Position numbers and translations under genes: made by a program | DNA from: JAKPUX01 sp035353815 | GTDB taxonomy: Bacteria > Zhuqueibacterota > Zhuqueibacteria > Residuimicrobiales > Residuimicrobiaceae | Assembly (NCBI GenBank): GCA_035353815.1 | Contig: DAOQAG010000016.1 | Coordinates: forward strand, 1 to 64,000 | Length of the DNA stretch: 64,000 nucleotides | Direction: 5' to 3' | Part shown: positions 42,090 to 50,718 of the stretch, piece by piece | Layout: the number at the start of each line of letters is the position of its first letter | Position numbering within the stretch: the first letter of the stretch is position 1 | Notes under the pieces: generated by a model | Told to the model about the DNA's origin: nothing | Seen by the model: the letters and a program-made list of their open reading frames with translations, nothing else | The model's database searches: none

Positions 42090-43703
42090 TTATTTGACGC
42101 GGATGAACTCGATGCGGCGGTTTTTGGCCCGCCCCTCGGCGCTCTTGTTGTCGGCGATGGGATAGCGCGGGCCGAAGCCGATGGCCGTGATGCGCTCGCC
42201 GGCAACGCCTTTTTTCATCAGGTACTGGCGCACCGCCTCGGCGCGGCGTTCGGAGAGCGTCTGGTTGGTCGCTGCCTTTCCGAGGTTGTCGGTAAAGCCG
42301 CGAATTTCAACGACGGCGGCGGCTTCGAGCAGCAGCGAATTGGCCACCTCGTCGAGCACCGGCAGCGATTCAGCCGTCAGTTCGGCCTTTCCGGAGGCGA
42401 AAGTAACACCCTGGAGCACCATGGCGGCGCTGCTGTGTTCCGTCGGCGCCACCTGCAGTTCGTCCGGACAGCCATCCTCATCCTCGAAGCCGTTTTTGGT
42501 CTCCGGATCGCGCGGACACTGGTCGCGCTCGTCGGGGATACCGTCGCCGTCGAGGTCGGAATCAGGGCAGCCATCTTCATCCATATAGCCGTTGATGGTC
42601 TCGGGCTGGTCGGGGCATTTGTCGACGAGGTCGACGATCAGGTCGCCGTCGTTATCGATGTCCGGGCAGCCGTTCTGGTCCTCAAAACCGTCGAGATCCT
42701 CGGCCTTGTCCGGGCAGGCATCGAGCGCATCGACGATCCCGTCCTGATCGTTGTCGGTATCGGGGCAGCCGTCCTCATCCTCGAAATGATCCATATCCTC
42801 GGCCGCGTTCGCACAGAGGTCGCTGACATCCGGTATGCCGTCCTGGTCATTATCGAGGTCCGGCACGCCATCGCCATCCTCATACCCGTCGAGATCCTCG
42901 GGAAGAAGAGGCGCCAGATCTTGCTGGTCGATAACCCCGTCATTATCATTGTCGGGATCCGGCGCGCCATCGAGATCCTGAAAACCGTCAAAATCCTCGG
43001 GATGGAGGGGATCGGCATCGAGCTTGTCGACATAGCCGTCACGGTCCCGGTCGCTCTGATGGCGGAAATACCAGGTCAAGGTGGCCATCCCCTCCAGAAC
43101 CTGGGCATTGATATCGTCCTGGCCGACATTGTCGCTGCGGAGGTTGAGCAAACTGGTAAAGCGCGCGCCAAGATCGAGGGAGAGGCCGGGATGCAAATAG
43201 AGCTCGACGCCGGCGCCTTCATAGAGCGCAGCATTCCTGCGCCAGCCGCTGATGCGCTCCCCCCAACGCCAGAGATGGTCCTGCCAAAAGGTCACCTTCT
43301 CGCCGGTCAGATAGCGCAGATCCCAAAAGAGCACACCCGTGCCGAGGGCGATATAGGGCTTGATCGCGCCATTCCGGCTCGGGGTGAGCCGCAGCCCCAG
43401 ACTCCAGGGAAAAATGAAGGTGCGGTGCATGTCATCGGGATCTTTCTGGTAGTGCGAGCCCTCACGGCTGGGCTTGAAACTGCCATAGGCCAGCTGCGTC
43501 TCGAGCTGCAAAAAGCGGCTGAGGCCATAGCGTAAGCCGATGCCGCTGGTGGTACCGACCGCCGCACGATCGGGAACATCGCCGAGAAATTTGACGGCCC
43601 CCCCGTGGAGCGTGAGGCCCAGGGCGGAATTCCAGATCTGGGCCTGCAATGTCAGGGGGAAGAGGAGCGTGAGGAGGATAAGTGTCCAATATGGTCTGTG
43701 CAT
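42090..43703 (-). CDS. OmpA-family protein with thrombospondin type 3 repeats
   Basis: A 537-residue outer-membrane protein. A signal peptide (MHRPYWTLILLTLLFPLTLQAQ) and an eight-stranded-type beta-barrel (to about residue 215) are followed by about eight Asp-rich thrombospondin type 3 repeats. These have DxDxDGxxD cores with CPD and DEDGCPD units to about 415. A C-terminal OmpA domain follows (VEIRGFTDNLG, LSERRAEAVRQYL, NRRIEFIRV) that binds peptidoglycan. The repeats should bind calcium and stiffen the link between barrel and wall. The layout is common in Bacteroidetes-related phyla. It ends at the shared bidirectional terminator. Confidence 0.92.
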   Translation of the reverse strand: MHRPYWTLILLTLLFPLTLQAQIWNSALGLTLHGGAVKFLGDVPDRAAVGTTSGIGLRYGLSRFLQLETQLAYGSFKPSREGSHYQKDPDDMHRTFIFPWSLGLRLTPSRNGAIKPYIALGTGVLFWDLRYLTGEKVTFWQDHLWRWGERISGWRRNAALYEGAGVELYLHPGLSLDLGARFTSLLNLRSDNVGQDDINAQVLEGMATLTWYFRHQSDRDRDGYVDKLDADPLHPEDFDGFQDLDGAPDPDNDNDGVIDQQDLAPLLPEDLDGYEDGDGVPDLDNDQDGIPDVSDLCANAAEDMDHFEDEDGCPDTDNDQDGIVDALDACPDKAEDLDGFEDQNGCPDIDNDGDLIVDLVDKCPDQPETINGYMDEDGCPDSDLDGDGIPDERDQCPRDPETKNGFEDEDGCPDELQVAPTEHSSAAMVLQGVTFASGKAELTAESLPVLDEVANSLLLEAAAVVEIRGFTDNLGKAATNQTLSERRAEAVRQYLMKKGVAGERITAIGFGPRYPIADNKSAEGRAKNRRIEFIRVK

Positions 43704-43845
43704 GCCGGACCCCGTGCCAGGTGAGGGGAAATAGTGTTCTGTCTATGTTACATACGGAAAAAAAAGGCAGGTGCGTAAACGCAGCAAACGAGGAGAGAAA
43801 CGAAGCCAGAACCCGATAAGATTATGAGAGTTAGGAAAAATTCAC

Positions 43846-43874
43846 TTGCACTTGAAGCACGAATCGCCTATCTT
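43846..43874 (+). promoter_or_regulatory. Candidate promoter of the small membrane protein gene at 43.9 kb
   Basis: TTGCAC (43846-43851), 17-bp spacer, TATCTT (43869-43874). It supports a start at 43911 rather than the upstream in-frame codon at 43824. Confidence 0.45.
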
Positions 43875-43910
43875 AAGCCATACTCTCCCTTTCCCTGTCA
43901 GGAGTCCGTC

Positions 43911-44381
43911 ATGTCGCTTCTTTTTACCTTCGCCCTGGTGATCGCCGTCGTCGGCCTGGGCTATCTTGTCATCCTGAGACTTCGCCCCAAGCCGCAGGTC
44001 CATGCCGACAAGCTGATGTTGAGCGCGGTGCGGCGGCGCACTGCGGGGGTGCAGCGCAGTCTCGAGCTCACGCGCGAGGAACACAGCGAGATCAACGCCC
44101 TGTTGGAGAAACAGTGGCAGATCCTGCATGAGCGCTGGATCGGCGTCGGGGCCCAGCATCTCAGCGGCTTCATCAGCGACGCGGCCGGGCTGCCCGCGCC
44201 CGACGACAACGACTGGCGGCTCCTGCTGCTCTATGGTCTGAAAGATTATGCGATGTTCCGCCGCTGCGTCGATGTGCTGGAGAGTGAAAGTTTTAATCTG
44301 CTGCGTCATCATCTCGAGATCCGCCTGGTGCCCGGGGAATCGGTGCTGCAGATGCATCACCAGCTGCGCCGCCTGTTATAG
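43911..44381 (+). CDS. Unrecognised single-pass membrane protein
   Basis: A 156-residue protein with one N-terminal transmembrane segment (LLFTFALVIAVVGLGYLVIL) and a soluble helical remainder rich in Arg, Glu and Leu (RSLELTREEHSEINALLEKQ). CAGGAG lies 6 bp before the ATG. Topology suggests a small periplasmic end and a cytoplasmic helical domain. No family was recognised, and no partner is adjacent: the next gene is on the opposite strand. Confidence 0.65.
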   Translation: MSLLFTFALVIAVVGLGYLVILRLRPKPQVHADKLMLSAVRRRTAGVQRSLELTREEHSEINALLEKQWQILHERWIGVGAQHLSGFISDAAGLPAPDDNDWRLLLLYGLKDYAMFRRCVDVLESESFNLLRHHLEIRLVPGESVLQMHHQLRRLL

Positions 44382-44445
44382 AGCGCTCCGCCATCCGGCC
44401 GGCGCCGCTGCTCCGACCGTAGCCGCTTCTCCGGCCGGCGCCTCC

Positions 44446-44733
44446 TCAGCCGTTTTTCTTCCCAAAGAGTTCGTCGAGCCGGCGGCGGGCCTCATCCGCT
44501 TTCGTGTTCACCGCGGCCGGCTGTGCGGCGGCCGTAAAGTACTCGCAATAGTTCCCCATCTCCTTCTCCTGGACCCAATCGGCCTGCGGCTCGCGGCAGC
44601 CATGGTAGGCCAGGGCGTCGAAGAAGCGGCAGTTCCGGCAGCAGTGGAGATAGCTGCTGCAGCGCGGACAGAGCTGCTGGCGCCCGGGTTTGCTTTCGAG
44701 CGGTATTTCGGCCTGGCAGTGGTAGCAGATCAT
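44446..44733 (-). CDS. Cysteine-rich zinc-ribbon protein
   Basis: A 95-residue protein opening with CYHCQAEIP and CPRCSSYLHCCRNCRFFD, which has several CxxC pairs for one or two zinc sites, then a conserved CREP and a charged C-terminal helix (ADEARRRLDELFGKK). It starts 3 bp after the stop codon of yigZ and is the last gene of the long minus-strand run. Its function is unknown; a zinc-ribbon adaptor is a reasonable guess. Confidence 0.7.
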   Translation of the reverse strand: MICYHCQAEIPLESKPGRQQLCPRCSSYLHCCRNCRFFDALAYHGCREPQADWVQEKEMGNYCEYFTAAAQPAAVNTKADEARRRLDELFGKKNG

Positions 44734-44736
44734 AGG

Positions 44737-45345
44737 TTATTCCTTCCAGCGGATGGTTCCATGGGTCAGATCCACAGCCGCAGTCCGGAAGGGCTCCGCC
44801 TCCTGGAGGCGCAGGCCGAGGCGCATCGAGACCTCTTCCCCATAGTCGGCCTCCTCGATCGCTGCAGCGTGCCGTTCGATCAATTTCATCACCGCGTTGA
44901 GATGGTCGTAGCCCACGGCGAAGGCCAGGCTTTGCGTGTGCCATATTTTTTCGACCGGCGCGCCCTCGAGGACGAGAGCGGCGCTCTCCGCATAGGCGCG
45001 GACCAGCCCGCCTGTCCCGAGCTTGGTGCCGCCAAAATAGCGCACCACGACGACGATAAGGTTGGTCAGTTCGCGTCCGGTGATGACCTGAAGGATGGGT
45101 TTGCCGGCGGTGCCGGAGGGTTCGCCGTCGTCGGCGAATCGGCTGTGTTCACCCGGGCCGCTGCCGAGGCGCCAGGCGAAACAATGGTGGGTTGCGTCAA
45201 AATAGCGGCGGCGCAGTTCGTCGACAAAGGCCTCCGCCTCGGCGCGTTCGGCCACGGGCGCGGCGAAGGCGAGAAAACGGGAGCCCTTGATCTTGAGCGC
45301 GGCCTCGGCCGCGCCCGCTATGGTCAGATAAAAGTCCTGGTTCAT
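44737..45345 (-). CDS. yigZ: YigZ/IMPACT-family protein
   Basis: A 202-residue protein of the YigZ/UPF0029 (IMPACT) family. The N-terminal domain has KGSRFLAFAAPV, HHCFAWRLG and the signature DDGEPSGTAGKPILQV; VRYFGGTKLGTGGLVRAY is the second conserved block. A small ferredoxin-like C-terminal domain follows. Eukaryotic IMPACT modulates translation control through GCN1; the bacterial role is not established. Length and motifs are standard. Confidence 0.9.
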   Translation of the reverse strand: MNQDFYLTIAGAAEAALKIKGSRFLAFAAPVAERAEAEAFVDELRRRYFDATHHCFAWRLGSGPGEHSRFADDGEPSGTAGKPILQVITGRELTNLIVVVVRYFGGTKLGTGGLVRAYAESAALVLEGAPVEKIWHTQSLAFAVGYDHLNAVMKLIERHAAAIEEADYGEEVSMRLGLRLQEAEPFRTAAVDLTHGTIRWKE

Positions 45346-45381
45346 GCCCCATCAGGCGCCGGGCGGGCAGCCCGGTAGAGG

Positions 45382-46542
45382 TTACTGCCCGCTGGCACTT
45401 TCCTTGATGACGTGGCGCGCGATAACCCCACGCTGGATCTGATTGGTGCCCTCATAGATCTGGGTGATTTTAGCGTCGCGCATGTACTTTTCGATCGGGT
45501 AATCCTTCATATAGCCATAGCCGCCGAAGATCTGCACCGCGTCCGTGGTGACGCGCATGGCGACATCGCCGGCCAGGACCTTGCACATCGCGGATTCGCG
45601 GCCATAATCCTTCTCCCCGGCGTCGATCATGCGGGCGGTGGAATAGACCAGGGCCCGCGCCGCCTCAATCCCGGTGGCCATGTCGGCGAGCATGAACTGG
45701 ATGGCCTGAAAACTGCTGATGCTCTGCCCGAACTGCTGGCGCGTGCGGGCATAGCGCACGGCGTGGTCCAGGGCCCCCTGGGCGATGCCGACCGCCTGGG
45801 CGGCCACGCCGGGACGGGAGCGGTCCAGGGTCTTCATGGCGATGGGAAAGCCCATGCCCTCCTTGCCGAGCAGATTCTCCTTGGGGATGCGGCAATCCTG
45901 AAAGACCACCTCGCAGGTGGCCGAGGCGCGGATGCCCATCTTGTCTTCCTTTTTGCCGAAGATCAGACCCGGGGTCCCCTCTTCGACGATGAAGGCCGTG
46001 GCGCCGCGGGCGCCGCGCGAGGGATCGGTGTTGGCGATGACCGTATAATAACGCGCCACGCCGCCGTTGGTGATAAAGTGCTTGGTGCCGTTGAGGATAT
46101 AGGCATCCCCGTCGAGCCGGGCGGTGGTCTGGATCGCGCCGGCATCCGAACCGGCCTCCGGCTCAGTCAGGCAAAAGGCCGCAAGGCCTTCCCCACGGGC
46201 GAGCACAGGCAGGAACTTGCGTTTCTGCTCCTCGCTTCCGGCGATGAGGATCGGAAAGGTACCGAGTCCCGTTCCGGCCAGGGCGAGGGCGATGCCGCCG
46301 CAAGCCCGCGAGAATTCTTCGGTCACAATCGCCATCTCGGTGATGCCGCCCCCCATGCCCTCATACTCCTCCGGTATCCAGAGCCGGAAAAAGTCCATCC
46401 GCGCCATCTCCTTGACGATCGGCCAGGGGAATTCGGCGGTCTGGTCATAGCCGGCGGCCGCGGGGGCGATGGTGCCCCGGGCGAATTCGCGCGCCAACTG
46501 CTGCAGCGCCTGCTGCATCTCGGTCAGATAGTAATTCATCAT
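45382..46542 (-). CDS. Acyl-CoA dehydrogenase
   Basis: A 386-residue FAD-dependent acyl-CoA dehydrogenase. AFCLTEPEAGSDAGA is the FAD/substrate signature, and the catalytic Glu sits in QIYEGTNQIQR near residue 366. The sequence is close to butyryl-CoA or short-chain members in overall length and motifs. Electrons would pass to an electron-transfer flavoprotein, not seen here. Its ATG overlaps the rnc stop by 4 bp (ATGA), so it is translationally coupled to RNase III, an unusual pairing within a fatty-acid synthesis run. Confidence 0.9.
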   Translation of the reverse strand: MMNYYLTEMQQALQQLAREFARGTIAPAAAGYDQTAEFPWPIVKEMARMDFFRLWIPEEYEGMGGGITEMAIVTEEFSRACGGIALALAGTGLGTFPILIAGSEEQKRKFLPVLARGEGLAAFCLTEPEAGSDAGAIQTTARLDGDAYILNGTKHFITNGGVARYYTVIANTDPSRGARGATAFIVEEGTPGLIFGKKEDKMGIRASATCEVVFQDCRIPKENLLGKEGMGFPIAMKTLDRSRPGVAAQAVGIAQGALDHAVRYARTRQQFGQSISSFQAIQFMLADMATGIEAARALVYSTARMIDAGEKDYGRESAMCKVLAGDVAMRVTTDAVQIFGGYGYMKDYPIEKYMRDAKITQIYEGTNQIQRGVIARHVIKESASGQ

Positions 46543-47318
46543 AACTGGCCTTTCTCTCGTTTCTGCTGTAGCAGGTTGAACGCCTCTTCCGCGGCATGCT
46601 GTTCGGCTGCCTTTTTCGAGGAGCCGACGCCGGAGCCGAATTTGCTCCCGTTAATAAAAACCCCCACCGTAAAAGTCTTGTTATGGTCGGGACCTTCTTC
46701 ATTTTCGACCATGTAGATCGGCCCGGTCTTGCTTTCGCGTTGACAGTACTCGAGCAAAAGGCTCTTGAAGTTCTTGTACTGCGTCTCTTCGAGCAGGGCC
46801 GAAAGTCCGGTGACGATATGCTTGAGGATCAGCTTGCGTGTCGGTTCGAGACCGCCATCGAGGTACATCGCGCCGATCACGGCCTCGACCGCATCCGCGA
46901 GGATCGAGTCGCGCGATCGCCCGCCGGCGCGCTCCTCTGAATCGTTGAGCAGGATAAAGCGGCCGAGATCGAACTCGTGCGCGACCCGGCCGAGATTGAC
47001 GCGGTTGACCAGAAGCGACTTGTAGTTGGTCAACACCCCCTCCTCTTCATCCGGGAAATCCGCATAGAGGATCTCGGTCACGACCAGACCGAGGACGGCG
47101 TCACCGAGCAGCTCGAGGCGTTCATTCGATTTCAGACGGTCTTCACCGGTCTGCGCCAGATAGGAACGGTGTTTGAGCGACTGGATCAACAGCGACTGGT
47201 CATGGAACCGGTAATTGATCAGGACCATCAGCTCTTCGAGCTGGGGCGGCCTGGCCTTCTGACGCGGCGCAAAAAGTCTGAAGAGGGAATCCTTCAACCA
47301 TTGCATGGCAGCTTCCAT
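46539..47318 (-). CDS. rnc: Ribonuclease III
   Basis: A 259-residue double-strand-specific endoribonuclease. The signature NERLELLGDAVLGLVV (residues 64-79) carries the metal-binding Glu and Asp, and DAVEAVIGAMYLDGG near 143 carries the second acidic pair. A double-stranded RNA-binding domain fills the C-terminus (FGSGVGSSKKAAEQHAAEEA). It processes rRNA precursors and structured messages. Placement after fabF is common in bacteria. Perfect hairpins in the upstream fab transcript (48673-48699 and 52784-52820) are possible substrates. Confidence 0.94.
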   Translation of the reverse strand: MEAAMQWLKDSLFRLFAPRQKARPPQLEELMVLINYRFHDQSLLIQSLKHRSYLAQTGEDRLKSNERLELLGDAVLGLVVTEILYADFPDEEEGVLTNYKSLLVNRVNLGRVAHEFDLGRFILLNDSEERAGGRSRDSILADAVEAVIGAMYLDGGLEPTRKLILKHIVTGLSALLEETQYKNFKSLLLEYCQRESKTGPIYMVENEEGPDHNKTFTVGVFINGSKFGSGVGSSKKAAEQHAAEEAFNLLQQKREKGQL

Positions 47319-47375
47319 TTTTCGGGTTCCGTAGCATTCCGGTTACCCGGAGCATTCTCCGGGTCAAGTCCTCTG

Positions 47376-48620
47376 TCAGGCGGCGTATTTCTTGAACGCC
47401 AGAGTAACATTGTGTCCGCCGAAACCGAAAGAGTTGGAAAGGACCACGTCCACCCGGCGCGCCAGCGCGCGGTTGGGGACATAGTTAAGGTCGCATTCCG
47501 GATCGGGGGTCACCAGATTGGCTGTCGGGTGCACCATTTGTTTCTGAATAGACATGATCGCAGCGATGGCCTCAACCGCACCCGAGCCACCCAGCAAATG
47601 ACCCAGCATCGATTTGGATGAGCTGATCGCCAGTCCCCGGGCGTGCTCGCCGAAAACCTTCTTGATCGCCAGAGTTTCGATCTTGTCGTTGAGGGGCGTG
47701 GACGTGCCATGGGCGTTGATATAGTCGACCGACGCGGGGGGCAACCCGGCGTTGCGCAGGGCCAGTTCCATCGAACGAACCGCCCCATGGCCGTGCGGGT
47801 CGGGAGCGGTGATGTGGTTGGCGTCAGCGCTGAAGCCGTAGCCGCCGACCTCGCAATAGATTTTGGCGCCGCGCCGCTTGGCGTGCTCAAGCTCTTCGAG
47901 CAGCAGGACCGCGCCGCCTTCGCCCATGACAAAACCATCGCGATTCAGGTCGAAGGGGCGGCTGGCGAGTTCCGGTTCGTCATTGCGGACCGACATGGCG
48001 CGCAGGGCATTGAACCCGGCCACTCCGATGGGATTGATCGGGGCTTCGGAGCCGCCGGTGAGCACGCAGGTGGCCTCGCCGTTGCGGATGTGGTTGCAGG
48101 CCAGGCCGATGGCATGCGCCGAGGAGGCACATGCCGAAACCGTCGAATAGTTGATCCCCCTCAGGCCATGGATGATGGAGATCAGCCCGGGGGCCATGTC
48201 GGGAATGAGCATGGGGATGAGGAAGGGGCTGATGCGGCTGGGGCCGCGATCGAAAAGCACCTTGCATTCCCGTTGAAAAACCTGCATGCCGCCGATGCCC
48301 GAGCCGAGGATGACGCCAAATTGGTCACGATCCACCTGCTCGAGATCGATCCCCGAATCCGCCAGCGCTTTGGCGGCCGGGATCACCGCCAGATGGGTGA
48401 ACCGGTCCATGCGCCGCGCCTCTTTGGCATCGATGTGATCGGTGACCACAAGATCCTTGATCTCGCCCGCGATCCGGGTATCATAACCGGTCGAATCAAA
48501 GGCCTCATAGCGGGAGATGCCGCTCTTCCCGGCCACCAGATTGGCAAACATCTCTTCGGGCGAATGCCCCAAGGGGGATACCACGCCCATGCCTGTAACC
48601 ACTACTCTAATTCCTGGCAT
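47376..48620 (-). CDS. fabF: 3-oxoacyl-ACP synthase II
   Basis: A 414-residue condensing enzyme. The catalytic cysteine is in STVSACASSAHAIG near residue 164, and the histidines are in NAHGTSTPLND near 304 and MLGHLLGGSGAVE near 340. It elongates acyl-ACP with malonyl-ACP in type II fatty-acid synthesis. It follows acpP after 85 bp containing a strong hairpin and precedes rnc. Confidence 0.95.
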   Translation of the reverse strand: MPGIRVVVTGMGVVSPLGHSPEEMFANLVAGKSGISRYEAFDSTGYDTRIAGEIKDLVVTDHIDAKEARRMDRFTHLAVIPAAKALADSGIDLEQVDRDQFGVILGSGIGGMQVFQRECKVLFDRGPSRISPFLIPMLIPDMAPGLISIIHGLRGINYSTVSACASSAHAIGLACNHIRNGEATCVLTGGSEAPINPIGVAGFNALRAMSVRNDEPELASRPFDLNRDGFVMGEGGAVLLLEELEHAKRRGAKIYCEVGGYGFSADANHITAPDPHGHGAVRSMELALRNAGLPPASVDYINAHGTSTPLNDKIETLAIKKVFGEHARGLAISSSKSMLGHLLGGSGAVEAIAAIMSIQKQMVHPTANLVTPDPECDLNYVPNRALARRVDVVLSNSFGFGGHNVTLAFKKYAA

Positions 48621-48672
48621 TGCTCACCTCATCAGCAGTCATAATTCAGCCTGTGCCGGCAGCAGGGTAAAC

Positions 48673-48699
48673 GAAGGGGCAACTCGCGGTTGCCCCTTC
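48673..48699 (-). terminator. Hairpin between acpP and fabF (attenuator or processing site)
   Basis: GAAGGGGCAAC and GTTGCCCCTTC form an 11-bp perfect stem with a 5-base loop, starting 7 bp after the acpP stop. The downstream minus-strand bases are GTTTACCC, a poor T tract, so partial termination or mRNA protection is more likely than a full stop. This could raise acpP over fabF expression. Confidence 0.6.
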
Positions 48700-48705
48700 A
48701 GGTCG

Positions 48706-48942
48706 TCATTTGCCCATCTTCTCATTGAGATATTTGAGGGCATCGCCAACAGAGGCCAGCTTTTCCGCTTCCTCGTCGGGAATTTCAATCCCAAACTCTT
48801 CCTCGAATGCCATGACCAGCTCGACGGTATCCAGCGAGTCGGCACCGAGATCATCGATGAACGAGGCTCCGGGCACGACTTCATTGGCATCGACACCAAG
48901 CTGCTGGACGATGATTTCCTTGACGCGATCTTCAATAGCCAT
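48706..48942 (-). CDS. acpP: Acyl carrier protein
   Basis: A 78-residue acidic protein with the phosphopantetheine attachment serine in DDLGADSLDTVELVMAFEE near residue 38. It carries growing acyl chains for the Fab enzymes. GGAGG lies 8 bp before the ATG at 48942; the upstream in-frame ATG at 48957 lies before that ribosome site. Between fabG and fabF, as is usual. Confidence 0.96.
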   Translation of the reverse strand: MAIEDRVKEIIVQQLGVDANEVVPGASFIDDLGADSLDTVELVMAFEEEFGIEIPDEEAEKLASVGDALKYLNEKMGK

Positions 48943-49043
48943 TGTCTTTTCCTCCATTGATAATGTGGTACAACCGTATTAATGTGAACTATCCAGGATT
49001 TCCTTATTTCCCTTACGTGTTACTTTGCGCCGCGGTCTCGCCC

Positions 49044-49787
49044 CTACATGACCATGCCGCCATCGGCGTGCAGCACTTGCCCGGTCACGTAATCAGCAAG
49101 GGGGCTGGCAAGAAACAGAACGATATCGGCGACATCCTGCGCCGTGCCCGGCCGTTTAAGCGGGATGAGGGTGAGAAAGCTCTCCCGGGCGCTTTGCGGC
49201 AAGTCCTTGGTCATATCGGTTTCGATATAGCCGGGCGCCACGGCATTGACCTGAATATTGCGCCCGCCCAGTTCCTTGGCCGCCGATTTGGTGAGGCCGA
49301 TCACCCCGGCCTTGGAGGCGGCATAGTTGGCCTGACCGGCGTTGCCCATCACCCCGACCACCGAGGCGATATTGATGATCTTGCCCGCGTGCTGCTTCAT
49401 CATCACCCGGGCAGCGGCCTTGACGCCGTTGAAGGTGCCCTTGAGGTTGACCGCGATGACGCTGTCCCATTGCGCCTCTTCCATGCGCACCAGCAGGCCG
49501 TCGCGCGTGATTCCGGCGTTATTGACCAGAATGTCGAGGTGCCCCCACGCAGCGAGCGTGCCCTCGATCAGGGCCTCGGCTTCCGCCAGTTTACTGACGT
49601 CACCTTTCATCGCCAGACTCTTGCGGCCCATGGCCTGCACCTCGGCCGCTACGGCTTCGGCGCCCGCGAGATCGATATCGGAGACGGCAACGTCCGCGCC
49701 GGCTCCTGCCAGCCGCAGCACAATGGCTTTGCCAATGCCCCGGGCGCCGCCGGTGACGATCGCCGTTTTTCCAGTCAAGTCAATCAA
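49044..49787 (-). CDS. fabG: 3-oxoacyl-ACP reductase
   Basis: A 247-residue short-chain dehydrogenase. TGGARGIGKAI is the NADPH-binding loop, NNAG is at about residue 89, and Ser, Tyr and Lys of the catalytic set lie in IASVVG and ANYAASKAG near 141-160. It reduces 3-oxoacyl-ACP. The likely start is TTG at 49787, with GAGGATACCCC before it, giving the standard FabG length. It begins 10 bp after the fabD stop. Confidence 0.94.
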   Translation of the reverse strand: MIDLTGKTAIVTGGARGIGKAIVLRLAGAGADVAVSDIDLAGAEAVAAEVQAMGRKSLAMKGDVSKLAEAEALIEGTLAAWGHLDILVNNAGITRDGLLVRMEEAQWDSVIAVNLKGTFNGVKAAARVMMKQHAGKIINIASVVGVMGNAGQANYAASKAGVIGLTKSAAKELGGRNIQVNAVAPGYIETDMTKDLPQSARESFLTLIPLKRPGTAQDVADIVLFLASPLADYVTGQVLHADGGMVM

Positions 49788-49797
49788 AGGGGTATCC

Positions 49798-50718
49798 TCA
49801 CGCAAAGTGCTCCAGATCCAGCAGGCGGCCGGCGGCGCACACCTCGACCTCCGGCGCGATCTTTTTAACGAGTCCGGCCAACACCCGGCCGGGGCCGATT
49901 TCGATGAACTGATTTGCGCCCGCAGCGACCATGCGTTCGATCTGTGCAGCCCAAAGGACGGGATGGGTGAGCTGCTCCTCGAGCAGGCGGCGGATCTCGG
50001 CGATCCCGCTGCAGGGCTCCGCCGTGACATTGCAATAGACCGGCGCCTCCGGTTCGGCAAAGGGTGCTTCCAGCAGAGCCTGCCGCAAGTCGCTTTGCGC
50101 CGGCGCCATCAGCGCGGAATGAAATGCTCCGCTCACGGCCAGCGGAATCACCCGCCGCGCCCCCGCCGCAAGCGCCAGCTCGATCGCCCGTTCTACGCCC
50201 GGCCGGCTCCCCGAGATGACCAGCTGTCCGGGGGAGTTAAAGTTGGCAATCGCGACGCTCCCCACCGCACCGGCCTCCCGGCATAACGCTGCGAGGGCGG
50301 CAAAATCGAGTCCCAATATCGCGGCCATGATGCCGGGCTGCTGTGCCGCGGCGCGGCCCATCGCCTCGGCGCGAACCTGCACCAGACGCAGGCCAGCGGC
50401 AAAATCGAGCGCTCCGGCAGCGGCAAAGGCGGTAAACTCACCCAGACTGTGGCCGGCGAGCATCTGCGGCACGATGCCGCGCGCCCGCAACAACCGCTGC
50501 ATGGCATACCCGTGCACATAGAGTGCAGGCTGCGTGACACGCGTCTGGCGCAGTTCCTCTTCAGGTCCGGAGAAACATATCTGCGCCAGATCGAACCCCA
50601 GGATCGCCGCGGCCTCATCATACAGGGCACGAACGGCCGGCTCCGCTGCATAAAGATCCTGGCCCATGCCCACTTCCTGGGAGCCCTGGCCGGGGAATAT
50701 GAACGCGCGCTGGCCCAC
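49798..50718 (-). CDS. fabD: Malonyl-CoA:ACP transacylase
   Basis: A 306-residue transacylase. FPGQGSQEVGMG opens the protein, the nucleophilic serine is in AGHSLGEFTA near residue 90, and the catalytic histidine is in VSGAFHSALM near 197. It moves malonyl from CoA to ACP. The GTG start abuts the fabH stop codon directly, so translation is coupled. Confidence 0.95.
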   Translation of the reverse strand: MGQRAFIFPGQGSQEVGMGQDLYAAEPAVRALYDEAAAILGFDLAQICFSGPEEELRQTRVTQPALYVHGYAMQRLLRARGIVPQMLAGHSLGEFTAFAAAGALDFAAGLRLVQVRAEAMGRAAAQQPGIMAAILGLDFAALAALCREAGAVGSVAIANFNSPGQLVISGSRPGVERAIELALAAGARRVIPLAVSGAFHSALMAPAQSDLRQALLEAPFAEPEAPVYCNVTAEPCSGIAEIRRLLEEQLTHPVLWAAQIERMVAAGANQFIEIGPGRVLAGLVKKIAPEVEVCAAGRLLDLEHFA

